Origin: an uncultured Anaerolineae bacterium
GTDB taxonomy: Bacteria > Chloroflexota > Anaerolineae > Aggregatilineales > Phototrophicaceae
Reading direction: 5' to 3'
Assembly (NCBI GenBank): GCA_937995825.1
Contig: CALKJO010000017.1
Location: 1 to 64,000 of the forward strand
Length of the DNA stretch: 64,000 nt
Shown here: positions 56,432 through 64,000 of the stretch, in pieces
How positions within the stretch are numbered: position 1 is the stretch's first letter
How the letters are laid out: every line of letters starts with the position of its first letter
Position numbers and translations under genes: made by a program
The notes under the pieces: model-generated
The model's input: only the letters and a program-made list of their open reading frames with translations
The model's database searches: none
What the model was told of the DNA's origin: nothing

Positions 56432-57273
56432 GTCAATTGAATTTGCAGCAGCTTCACGACACCGAATTCCCCGTTCCGGCAGATATGCAGGGCAACGTGG
56501 CGATCACCAGCCTAAGCCGAATCTATAACTGGAGCCGGCGCTCGTCGATGTGGCCCCTACTGTTTGGACTTGCCTGCTGCGCGATTGAGATGATCGCGAC
56601 GGCGGCATCGCGCTATGATCTGTCGCGCTTCGGCATGGAAGTTATGCGCGCCAGTCCGCGCCAGTCCGATCTGATGATCGTGAGCGGCACGGTCACCAAG
56701 AAGATGCTCGTGCCGATTGTGCGGCTGTACAATCAGATGCCAGAGCCGAAGTATGTGCTGGCGATGGGGGCGTGCGCATCAGGTGGAGGACCGTTCAAAG
56801 AGGGCTACAATGTGGTGTCCGGGATCGATCAGTACATCCCAGTCGATGTCTACGTGCCTGGCTGCCCGCCAACCCCGCAGGCGCTTCTGAATGGGCTGAT
56901 CGCGCTTCAGAAAAAGATCGATGGACAGTTGCTCACCAATCTGGATGATGTGCCGTGGTATGGGGTGGGTCCGTCGGATGCCGTGCCAATTCCGGTTTTG
57001 GGACCCGACATCATCGATCCGCGCCAGATGGAGTTGATCCGGCGTCAAGCGGAGCTGGCAGCGCAGGGGCAGCCCTTCGGTATGCGCGAACTGCCTCCAG
57101 CAGCGATCACCGATGTCGAAAAGGCGAAAGCGAAGATGAAGGTCAAAGGCAGTGCGGCGCCGGCGATTGCGGCTTCTGGCGCGTCTGAAGATGTGGATGC
57201 GGCGCTTGCGGAAATGCGCAATCGGAAGCGTCAGGAAGCGCTCGCTCGTAAACGCGCCATGATGAAGCAGTGA
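56428..57273 (+). CDS. nuoB: NADH-quinone oxidoreductase subunit B with C-terminal extension
   Basis: 281-residue subunit that holds cluster N2 next to the quinone site. Cluster ligands lie in [20 protein letters not shown] and [12 protein letters not shown]. Typical NuoB is about 160-190 residues; here some 90 residues follow, rich in Ala, Lys and Glu, ending in [12 protein letters not shown], almost the same tail as NuoI downstream. The ATG at 56428 overlaps iscX; the longer frame from 56404 is rejected. Confidence 0.93.
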   Translation: MSQLNLQQLHDTEFPVPADMQGNVAITSLSRIYNWSRRSSMWPLLFGLACCAIEMIATAASRYDLSRFGMEVMRASPRQSDLMIVSGTVTKKMLVPIVRLYNQMPEPKYVLAMGACASGGGPFKEGYNVVSGIDQYIPVDVYVPGCPPTPQALLNGLIALQKKIDGQLLTNLDDVPWYGVGPSDAVPIPVLGPDIIDPRQMELIRRQAELAAQGQPFGMRELPPAAITDVEKAKAKMKVKGSAAPAIAASGASEDVDAALAEMRNRKRQEALARKRAMMKQ

Positions 57274-57287
57274 AACGGAATGAAGCC

Positions 57288-59168
57288 ATGACTGAAGAAA
57301 TGACCCTTGTTCCTGAGCGCGCCGACACACTGCCGATTGAGGGCGCGATCGATTACCTGAAGCGCAAGTTTCCCGATGCCGTTAAAGACGATACACGGCA
57401 AGGATATAGTGGTATCATCGTTGATCCTGCCCATCTTGTGGAAGTAGCGCGGACAGCCTGCGACGAACTCGGATTCAACTATCTATCCAGCGCGACCGCC
57501 GTCGATTATCTGGGCATCGACGACTCGATGGAGATGGTCTATCACGCCTACCGGATTTCCGGCGGCGGTGCGCTGGTCTTTAAGGCGCAAACAGATCGCA
57601 ATAAACCCGAAATCCCATCCTTGATTGAGGTCTATCCCGGCGCTGATTTTCAGGAGCGCGAAGCCTATGATCTGTACGGGATTCATTTCCCTGGTCACCC
57701 GAATCTGAAGCGTATCCTCTTATGGGATGGTTTCGATGGGCATCCGATGCGCAAGGACTGGAAAGAGGCGTATTACGAGCAGGAGACCAAGCCTTTTGAC
57801 AGCCGCTGGCCCAAAGGCTACGTCCGCCGCGCAGAGGAACTCAACGTCTTCGGCAAAAATGTGAAATATCCCGCTGATCTCGATCTCGCCAAGCTCTCTG
57901 ACATGTCTGAGGAGGCGCTCTACAGCGGGATGGGCTTAGGCGTTGATGTCTCTAGCTTTCCCGCGCAGGCTGATGAACTCCAGACGGATAGGCTGGTGGT
58001 CAATCTTGGTCCGCATCATCCCAGCACGCACGGCGTTTTTCGCATGGTAGTGACGCTGGAAGGCGAGACCATCGTCGCGCTTGAGCCGGTGATGGGCTAT
58101 TTGCATCGCAATCATGAGAAGATCGGCGAGCGCAACGCCTGGAACCACAATATGCCGTTCACCGACCGGCTCGATTACATCAGCAGCATGAGCAACAATC
58201 TGGGTTACGCGCTTGCAGTTGAAAAACTGCTGGCGATGGGCGCGCGCTATCAGCCGCCGACCTATCGCGCGGAGGTGATCCGCGTGCTGATGGTCGAACT
58301 GACGCGCATCGTCAACCACTATTGGGCGATTGGCTTTCTGCTCAATGACCTGGGCGCATTCTTCACACCGGCGCTGTATGCCATCGCGGAGCGCGAGAAA
58401 ATCCTCGACTTTTTTGAGGCAACCGCTGGTTCGCGTATGATGTGCAATTACATGCGCTTTCAAGGGGTGGCTAAGGATTTGCCGGAGCGTATCCGCAGTG
58501 TTGCCAGCCATGTCAACGACAAAGTCCGCGATTTCAACACCATGGACTATCTGACCGAGCTGATCAATGAGCGGATTCCGCGCTCAGTGGACGAACTTGA
58601 CCGCTATCTGACCGACAGTGAGATCATCAAGGAACGCACCATCGGCGTCGGCTATCTGTCGCCCGATATGGCGATTGCTTACAGCACGTCCGGTCCGCTG
58701 CTGCGCGCTTCGGGTGTGCCGTATGACGTGCGTCGTGCTGAGCCATACAGCATTTATCCTGAACTGGATTTCGACGTATGCGTCCGGCACAATGGTGACA
58801 TCTACGACCGCTACTTGATCCGCCTCGATGAGATGCGCGAAAGCATTCGCATCCTCAAGCAGATTTTGCCGCGCCTGGAGAAAACGCAGGGCGAGAGCGT
58901 CTTCGCGGGCAACAAGGCGATCTACATGCCGCGCGTGCCGATTGGCGAGGCGTATGGGCGGGTTGAAAATCCGAAGGGTGAGCTTGGTTATTATCTTGTT
59001 TCACAGGGCGATCCCAAAGGACCGCAAAATCCTTGGCGTTATCATGTGCGCGCGCCATCGTTCATTAATCTGACGCCGTTGGGCGCGATGTGCAGAGGTC
59101 AGAAAGTGGCGGATGTGGTCGCAATCCTGGGGAGTATTGATATTGTCTTGGGCGAGACCGACCGCTAG
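57288..59168 (+). CDS. nuoCD: NADH-quinone oxidoreductase fused subunits C and D
   Basis: About 626 residues: NuoC (30 kDa) part to about residue 190 with [29 protein letters not shown], then NuoD (49 kDa) from about 225 with [25 protein letters not shown] and the C-terminal [30 protein letters not shown]. Gene fusion of C and D occurs in several phyla. NuoD lines the quinone cavity. ATG 57288 (GGAA upstream) is preferred over GTG 57270, which overlaps the nuoB stop. Confidence 0.94.
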   Translation: MTEEMTLVPERADTLPIEGAIDYLKRKFPDAVKDDTRQGYSGIIVDPAHLVEVARTACDELGFNYLSSATAVDYLGIDDSMEMVYHAYRISGGGALVFKAQTDRNKPEIPSLIEVYPGADFQEREAYDLYGIHFPGHPNLKRILLWDGFDGHPMRKDWKEAYYEQETKPFDSRWPKGYVRRAEELNVFGKNVKYPADLDLAKLSDMSEEALYSGMGLGVDVSSFPAQADELQTDRLVVNLGPHHPSTHGVFRMVVTLEGETIVALEPVMGYLHRNHEKIGERNAWNHNMPFTDRLDYISSMSNNLGYALAVEKLLAMGARYQPPTYRAEVIRVLMVELTRIVNHYWAIGFLLNDLGAFFTPALYAIAEREKILDFFEATAGSRMMCNYMRFQGVAKDLPERIRSVASHVNDKVRDFNTMDYLTELINERIPRSVDELDRYLTDSEIIKERTIGVGYLSPDMAIAYSTSGPLLRASGVPYDVRRAEPYSIYPELDFDVCVRHNGDIYDRYLIRLDEMRESIRILKQILPRLEKTQGESVFAGNKAIYMPRVPIGEAYGRVENPKGELGYYLVSQGDPKGPQNPWRYHVRAPSFINLTPLGAMCRGQKVADVVAILGSIDIVLGETDR

Positions 59169-59179
59169 GAGGCGTGTGT

Positions 59180-60052
<873 letters not shown>

Positions 60053-60071
60053 CTGATCGGCAGATATGCTT

Positions 60072-60107
60072 AAAAGGCGATCTCAGTCAGGGGTCGCCTT
60101 TTTGTTT
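60072..60107 (+). terminator. intrinsic terminator after nuoI
   Basis: AAAAGGCGA (60072-60080) pairs with TCGCCTTTT (60094-60102), 13-base loop, continuing TTTGTTT. Begins 20 bases after the nuoI stop. Confidence 0.9.
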
Positions 60108-60184
60108 GGCGTTCACCTTTATCTCATCAGCGTTTGGTATTATCATCGATAATACGCCGGGTCGGGGTATCTCTGGACAAGACA

Positions 60185-60340
60185 ATGCGTGGGGTGAAGA
60201 AACAGTATCTGCCTTCCAAGCTGTGTGTGGTTTGCGGGCGTCCGTTCACATGGCGTAAGAAGTGGCAACGTAACTGGGATGACGTGAAATACTGCAGCGA
60301 TGGATGCCGCAAACGGGCGAAAACGGCACTGAAGGGATGA
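60185..60340 (+). CDS. DUF2256 zinc-ribbon-like protein
   Basis: 51-residue protein of the DUF2256 family: [15 protein letters not shown] and [11 protein letters not shown] give a Cys4 site. DUF2256 genes are commonly found beside photolyase/cryptochrome-like genes, as here. Function unknown. ATG 60185 is preferred; the frame is open to 60134 without homology. Its stop precedes the next start by five bases. Confidence 0.85.
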   Translation: MRGVKKQYLPSKLCVVCGRPFTWRKKWQRNWDDVKYCSDGCRKRAKTALKG

Positions 60341-60345
60341 GGGCG

Positions 60346-61215
60346 ATGTCAGAGCAAGATATGAGGCGCGACTTTGCAGATCGGGATGAGCTGATCCGCT
60401 ATTTGAAGGTAGAATTTGCGGATGCGACGGCGCTGGATGACCACGTTTCATCGACGCGGGGTGGGCGCGCTGCTGCCGAGCGTACGTTGGAGAAGATCGA
60501 CCCGCCGCGCTATGCCGCGACCCGCAACAATCTGCGCGGGAAAGTCTCACGCCTGTCCGCGTATATTCGGCATGGCGTGCTGAGTCTGGCGGAGGTGCGC
60601 GATAAAGCATTGGATATGGTGCGCAGCTGGCGTGACGCTGAGAAATTCGTCAATGAGCTGGCGTGGCGTGACTACTGGCAGCGGGTGTATGCCCAGATTG
60701 GCGATCAGGTCTGGATAGATCGCGAGCCATACAAAACGGGATTCGCCGCAAGCGACTACGCCGATGATCTGCCCGCCGACATTGAACATGGGACGACCGG
60801 GCTGGTATGCATCGATGCTTTCAGCCAGGAGCTTCGTGAAACGGGTTACCTGCACAATCATGCCCGAATGTGGCTGGCGGCATACATCGTCCACTGGCGG
60901 CGGGTGAAGTGGCAGGCGGGGGCGCGCTGGTTCCTCACTCACCTTCTAGATGGCGATCCAGCGAGCAACAATCTTTCGTGGCAGTGGGTCGCTAGCACAT
61001 TCAGTCACAAGCCATACATCTTCAACCGTGAAAATCTCGAACGCAATACTGAACGGGCATACTGTAAGATTTGTCCGCTCTATCGGCGCTGCGACTTTGA
61101 AGGCGATTACGCCAGCTTAGAGCGAAAGTTGTTTCCCCGCAAACCGGTTGATGAAGATTGGGGTGACCGCTTTCCGCCTGCAAGACGAAACGGACGCAAA
61201 GGGGGGCGGCGATGA
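60346..61215 (+). CDS. photolyase/cryptochrome FAD-binding domain protein (C-terminal half)
   Basis: 289-residue protein that corresponds only to the helical FAD domain of DNA photolyases. FVNELAWRDYWQRVY, LRETGYLHNHARMWLAAYIVHW and LLDGDPASNNLSWQWVASTFSHKPYIFN match FAD and DNA contact segments; a Cys-rich end (YCKICPLYRRC) is odd for the class and could bind metal. The antenna domain is missing here and encoded by the next gene, which overlaps by four bases. ATG 60346 chosen; ATG 60337 overlaps the DUF2256 stop. Confidence 0.85.
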   Translation: MSEQDMRRDFADRDELIRYLKVEFADATALDDHVSSTRGGRAAAERTLEKIDPPRYAATRNNLRGKVSRLSAYIRHGVLSLAEVRDKALDMVRSWRDAEKFVNELAWRDYWQRVYAQIGDQVWIDREPYKTGFAASDYADDLPADIEHGTTGLVCIDAFSQELRETGYLHNHARMWLAAYIVHWRRVKWQAGARWFLTHLLDGDPASNNLSWQWVASTFSHKPYIFNRENLERNTERAYCKICPLYRRCDFEGDYASLERKLFPRKPVDEDWGDRFPPARRNGRKGGRR

Positions 61216-61628
61216 GCGAGCTAATCGTGTGGGTGCATGGGGACTGTCTCAGTCCAACTAATCCGGCGCTAGCTGCCTATCAAGATGCGCCAGCGATCTT
61301 TGTATTCGACGAGGCGCTGATCGCATCCTGGCGTCTCAGCCTGAAGCGGATTGTCTTTATCTATGAATGCCTGCTTGAAATGCCGGTTGTCATCCGCAAG
61401 GGGGATGTCGCTGAGCAGCTCACCCGTTTTGCTGAGAGGCATGAGGCGCGCCGAATTGTGACGACGCCATCGCCAAGTCCGCGTTTCAAGGAAATTTGCG
61501 CCGCTCTTCAGCAGAAGTTTGAGCTTGAGATCATCGCGAGTGAGCCATTTCTAGACTATTCAGGTAAGCTTGATCTGGCGCGCTTTTCGCGATACTGGCA
61601 AACGGCGAAGAAACACCTTTTCGAGTAA
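61212..61628 (+). CDS. photolyase-like antenna (alpha/beta) domain protein
   Basis: 138-residue Rossmann-like protein. ELIVWVHGDCLSPTNPAL, APAIFVFDEALIASW, MPVVIRKGDVAEQLTRFAERHEARRIVTTPSPSPRF follows the strand/helix order of the N-terminal photolyase domain (WVHxDxLSxxNPAL; xVFD; G-x-x-x-x-x-L). The start overlaps the FAD-domain gene (ATGA). So the two halves of a photolyase-like protein are encoded separately and in reverse order. Assignment is from pattern, without a search. Confidence 0.7.
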   Translation: MSELIVWVHGDCLSPTNPALAAYQDAPAIFVFDEALIASWRLSLKRIVFIYECLLEMPVVIRKGDVAEQLTRFAERHEARRIVTTPSPSPRFKEICAALQQKFELEIIASEPFLDYSGKLDLARFSRYWQTAKKHLFE

Positions 61629-61657
61629 TTTGAGGTGTGAATTTTAATGATACAGGT

Positions 61658-61663
61658 TATAAT
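61658..61663 (+). promoter_or_regulatory. -10 box upstream of the Mrp gene
   Basis: TATAAT in an AT-rich stretch 38 bases before the Mrp start codon; -35 weak (GTGAAT with 16-base spacer). Confidence 0.4.
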
Positions 61664-61700
61664 AATTTTAGATCGAGGAGTGGAGATTAGGATCGTTGCG

Positions 61701-62753
61701 ATGAGCGATACAGCAGCCCAAGTGATGGCGGCGCTTAGCACGGTGATCGAGCCGGAACTGCACCGCGATATTGTGTCTCTGAACATGGTGCGCGATCTGA
61801 CGATTAACGGCAAGACTGCTGCGTTCACGATTGTGCTGACTACGCCGGCATGTCCGTTAAAGAATGTGTTTCAGGAGCGCTGTCATGCGGCGGTGGTTGG
61901 GAAAGTTCCGGGCATTGAACGCATCGACATTAAATGGGATGCGCAGGTTCCGACTGACCGCAAGATGGGCGGAAACCTCGATGTGCCGATCCGCAGTATT
62001 ATCGCTGTCGGCAGCGGCAAGGGTGGGGTGGGCAAAAGCACCGTGTCAACCAATTTGGCAGCTGCGCTCGCCGAAGCCGGGGCGCGCGTGGGCTTGATCG
62101 ATGCGGACATCCTCAATCCGAACCTGCCGATGATGACTGGGGTCGGATATGGTCGTCCGCGTATCAAGGATGACAAGATGATCCCGATTGAGGCTTACGG
62201 GATCAAGGTCATGAGTACGGGCTTTCTGATCGACCCAAGTAAGCCGATGATCATGCGTGGACCGATGCTGCACAGCGCGATCCGACAGTTCTTCACCGAT
62301 GTCGATTGGGGTGACCTGGATTACATGATCGTCGATCTGCCACCTGGCACGGGGGATGCGCCGCTGTCACTTGCGCAGTCATTCCCGCTAACCGGCGCGA
62401 TCATCGTGACGCAGCCGCAAGATGTGGCGGTGTCGGATGCGCTGCGCTGCGCAGCGATGTTCGATCAGCTTAGAGTGCCGATTCTCGGCATTGTTGAGAA
62501 TATGGCGGGCGAATTCTTCGGCTCCGGCGGGGGGGAGCGGCTGGCAAAAGAGCGCGGTGTGCCATTTCTGGGTCGAATCCCGCTTGATGCAGAGGTTCGC
62601 AAGGGGGGCGACTTTGGCAGACCGACCGTCATCCACGCTCCCGAAACTCCAGCGGGACGCGCGTTCGCGGAGATGGCGCAGAATGCCGCCGCGCGTATCA
62701 GTGTGGTGATGCTGCAAGCTTCGGACGTGATTCCGCTGACTGTGATCGAATGA
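61701..62753 (+). CDS. Mrp/NBP35-family ATP-binding iron-sulfur carrier
   Basis: 350 residues: N-terminal MIP18/DUF59 domain (about 1-85, with TTPACPLKN) then a P-loop ATPase: [11 protein letters not shown] at 104-114, switch [14 protein letters not shown] and [20 protein letters not shown]. Proteins of this family (ApbC, Ind1) carry or insert Fe-S clusters. The C-terminal CxxC that binds a bridging cluster in many members is absent; the spot reads [17 protein letters not shown] 61701 with AGGA nine bases upstream. Lies 1.6 kb from the complex I genes. Confidence 0.9.
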   Translation: MSDTAAQVMAALSTVIEPELHRDIVSLNMVRDLTINGKTAAFTIVLTTPACPLKNVFQERCHAAVVGKVPGIERIDIKWDAQVPTDRKMGGNLDVPIRSIIAVGSGKGGVGKSTVSTNLAAALAEAGARVGLIDADILNPNLPMMTGVGYGRPRIKDDKMIPIEAYGIKVMSTGFLIDPSKPMIMRGPMLHSAIRQFFTDVDWGDLDYMIVDLPPGTGDAPLSLAQSFPLTGAIIVTQPQDVAVSDALRCAAMFDQLRVPILGIVENMAGEFFGSGGGERLAKERGVPFLGRIPLDAEVRKGGDFGRPTVIHAPETPAGRAFAEMAQNAAARISVVMLQASDVIPLTVIE

Positions 62754-62758
62754 GAGCG

Positions 62759-62792
62759 CTGAGCGGCTGAGATACGGTCTCTGCCCGCTCAG
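62759..62792. terminator. hairpin between convergent Mrp and membrane-protein genes
   Basis: CTGAGCGG (62759-62766) and CCGCTCAG (62785-62792) pair, with an inner GAGA/TCTC stem. It overlaps the stop codon of the minus-strand gene. No T-run. Confidence 0.4.
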
Positions 62793-63070
62793 TCATCCAT
62801 CCCGATCACCTGGATATTATCGTCGCTGCTGCGCACCGGATTGTAGCGCCCGATCAGCAGCCAGAATAAGAAGTTCAGAAATACGGCTAGCAGAAATGCG
62901 ATCAACCCTTCCGTGTTGATGTCGCGAAAGACGATAAAGCGGCGGATCAGCTCTGCTGGAACGAGCAGGATCAGGATGACGATCAGCCTTTTCTTGGGGT
63001 CGGTGCGCTGAAACAGAAACAGCAGCAGCCCGATCACCAGTGTAAGCGGAAGCAGAAGGCTCATATTCAT
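62789..63070 (-). CDS. small membrane protein, unknown function
   Basis: 93-residue protein with three hydrophobic segments (LLLPLTLVIGLLLFLF, RLIVILILLVPAELI, GLIAFLLAVFLNFLFWLLIG) and a short acidic C-terminal tail. GAGG eight bases before ATG 63070; the reading to 63091 is less likely. No family recognised. Confidence 0.7.
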   Translation of the reverse strand: MNMSLLLPLTLVIGLLLFLFQRTDPKKRLIVILILLVPAELIRRFIVFRDINTEGLIAFLLAVFLNFLFWLLIGRYNPVRSSDDNIQVIGMDD

Positions 63071-63230
63071 CGTGTCAGCCTCTTCAAACACCTTCGTTCA
63101 TCGTACCCATCACGCATGAGACGAGGCTGAAAAGCCGCGCATGAAGCTGATGCGCTTGCTGTCTTTTGCCTGTTTTTGTCGTCGCAGCGCGGCAAACTGA
63201 TTTCAATGCGCACTGACACCATGCTTTTAT

Positions 63231-64000
63231 CTAAGGAGAGCGCCAGGCGTTGATATTGTCAAGGTTGACTTGTCCATACGGCGGTGAGAACGACGTGCAG
63301 TCTGCGGCGGTCATGTCAATCGGGATGTCTGGTCGTGGGGTGATGAGCGGCTGCTCTGGCACAAAATAATTCCACGCTGCGCGCGAAATGCCTTCGATCA
63401 TCGTCCATGCCCGGGTATAGCTGAAGAAATTGCTGTTTTCCCATAAGAACACCGCGATTACGTAGTCGCGTCCGTTTGGCGGATACACGATCCCAGCGTC
63501 GCCATGCACATCTTCAAGCCAGCCGTTTTTGTGCGAAATGCGCGCTCCTGCTGGAATGCCAGCCTGAAGCAGACGGTTGAGATCATTGGCGCTCATTAGT
63601 TCGAGCATCTGCCGGCATTCCTGCTGGTTGAAATCCTCAGGAAAGACTGTCATCAGCCCCGAACCATAGTTGGCGCAGTCGTAGATCATCGCAAAGAGCG
63701 TGCCTAAATCCTCGGCAGTCGTCTGATTGAAGGGATCAGCATTAGTGCGGTAAGTCGGATTAGGTGAAGTGAGCGGCGCGGGGATCGAGCCGAGTATTTG
63801 ATCGCCACCGAGATAGAGCGGCGCTGACAGATACGTGTTGCGCGCGCCGAGGGTTTGCAGCGTGTTGGTCACCTGGGCAATGCCGGCGAACAGGTCATTT
63901 CGACCTGCGACCTGCATCAGCAGATTAGATGAGCTGTTATTGCTGCACAACAGCGACTGCGCCATTAGGAAGGCGATATCGTTGTCCGGCGCGAGCAGCA
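63231..64000 (-). CDS. class A beta-lactamase-like serine hydrolase, 5' end outside window
   Basis: At least 255 residues; the frame stays open to the window edge, so the N-terminus with the SxxK motif is missing. Seen: CSNNSSSNLLM in the place of the SDN loop and SHKNGWLEDVHGDAGIVY as the KTG-equivalent strand (Lys-Asn-Gly), both typical of the class A/PF13354 fold. Could be a beta-lactamase, a penicillin-binding-like enzyme or an inactive relative. Runs leftwards, alone. Confidence 0.7.
   Translation of the reverse strand, partial: LLAPDNDIAFLMAQSLLCSNNSSSNLLMQVAGRNDLFAGIAQVTNTLQTLGARNTYLSAPLYLGGDQILGSIPAPLTSPNPTYRTNADPFNQTTAEDLGTLFAMIYDCANYGSGLMTVFPEDFNQQECRQMLELMSANDLNRLLQAGIPAGARISHKNGWLEDVHGDAGIVYPPNGRDYVIAVFLWENSNFFSYTRAWTMIEGISRAAWNYFVPEQPLITPRPDIPIDMTAADCTSFSPPYGQVNLDNINAWRSP

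Overview
The window is a gene-dense bacterial chromosome segment, almost fully coding, with short intergenic gaps and many ATGA-type stop/start overlaps. The gene set suggests a non-pathogenic, aerobic or facultative member of the Chloroflexota (Anaerolineae-like): CUT1 sugar transport without a local ATPase gene, F420-type LLM oxidoreductase, ADP-forming acetyl-CoA synthetase fused to a GNAT domain, fused NuoCD, short-form GndA, and a citramalate route to isoleucine. This assignment is inference from gene content; no rRNA, tRNA, CRISPR array, insertion sequence or phage gene was seen.

Layout. (a) 1-12.8 kb: a glucosylglycerate / alpha-glucan block. A GH13_18 sugar phosphorylase and a secreted alpha-amylase run leftwards, a GT4 glycosyltransferase, a USP-fused glucosyl-3-phosphoglycerate synthase and a GH63 glycosylglycerate hydrolase run rightwards, and an ABC sugar importer (two permeases plus binding protein) faces them. 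(b) 13-25.6 kb: an FAD oxidoreductase, then a leftward run with cold-shock protein, TypA/BipA, a TolB-like propeller, LLM oxidoreductase, SDR, and a light/oxidative-stress set (TspO, CPD photolyase, phytoene-desaturase-like flavoprotein, SRPBCC protein), headed by acetyl-CoA synthetase. (c) 25.7-34.1 kb: central carbon genes: pfkA, the oxidative pentose phosphate operon gnd-zwf-pgl, ADP-forming acyl-CoA synthetase-GNAT, a PfkB kinase and a CheY-like receiver. (d) 34.4-49.8 kb: amino acid biosynthesis: argGH, then a ten-gene ilvE-ilvB-ilvN-ilvC-leuA-leuC-leuD-(membrane protein)-cimA-leuB run giving valine, leucine and, through citramalate, isoleucine. (e) 49.8-54.6 kb: a Clp-N/kinase protein with an FHA partner, then divergent thrC and thrB. 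(f) 54.7-60.1 kb: an aldehyde dehydrogenase, iscX and the Q-module of complex I (nuoB, nuoCD, nuoI). (g) 60.1-64 kb: DUF2256 plus a photolyase split into two genes in reversed order, an Mrp-type Fe-S carrier, a small membrane protein and a truncated class A beta-lactamase-like serine hydrolase.

The most interesting regulatory signals lie in the ilv-leu run. A 340-nt leader before ilvE has a consensus -35 promoter, a 23-codon leader peptide rich in Leu/Ile/Val, a 13-nt antiterminator arm starting just after its stop, and an intrinsic terminator: a complete classical attenuator. A second short ORF ends exactly on a second perfect intrinsic-terminator hairpin directly before the ilvE ribosome binding site. 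Before leuA, an extended Shine-Dalgarno sequence and a near copy of the 16S rRNA 3' tail form the two arms of a stem enclosing a Leu-rich ORF that overlaps the leuA start, which looks like translational attenuation. Other points worth checking are the USP-GpgS fusion, the Clp-N/kinase/FHA pair, matching C-terminal tails on NuoB and NuoI, the order-inverted split photolyase, and five helically phased TGGGATA boxes upstream of typA.
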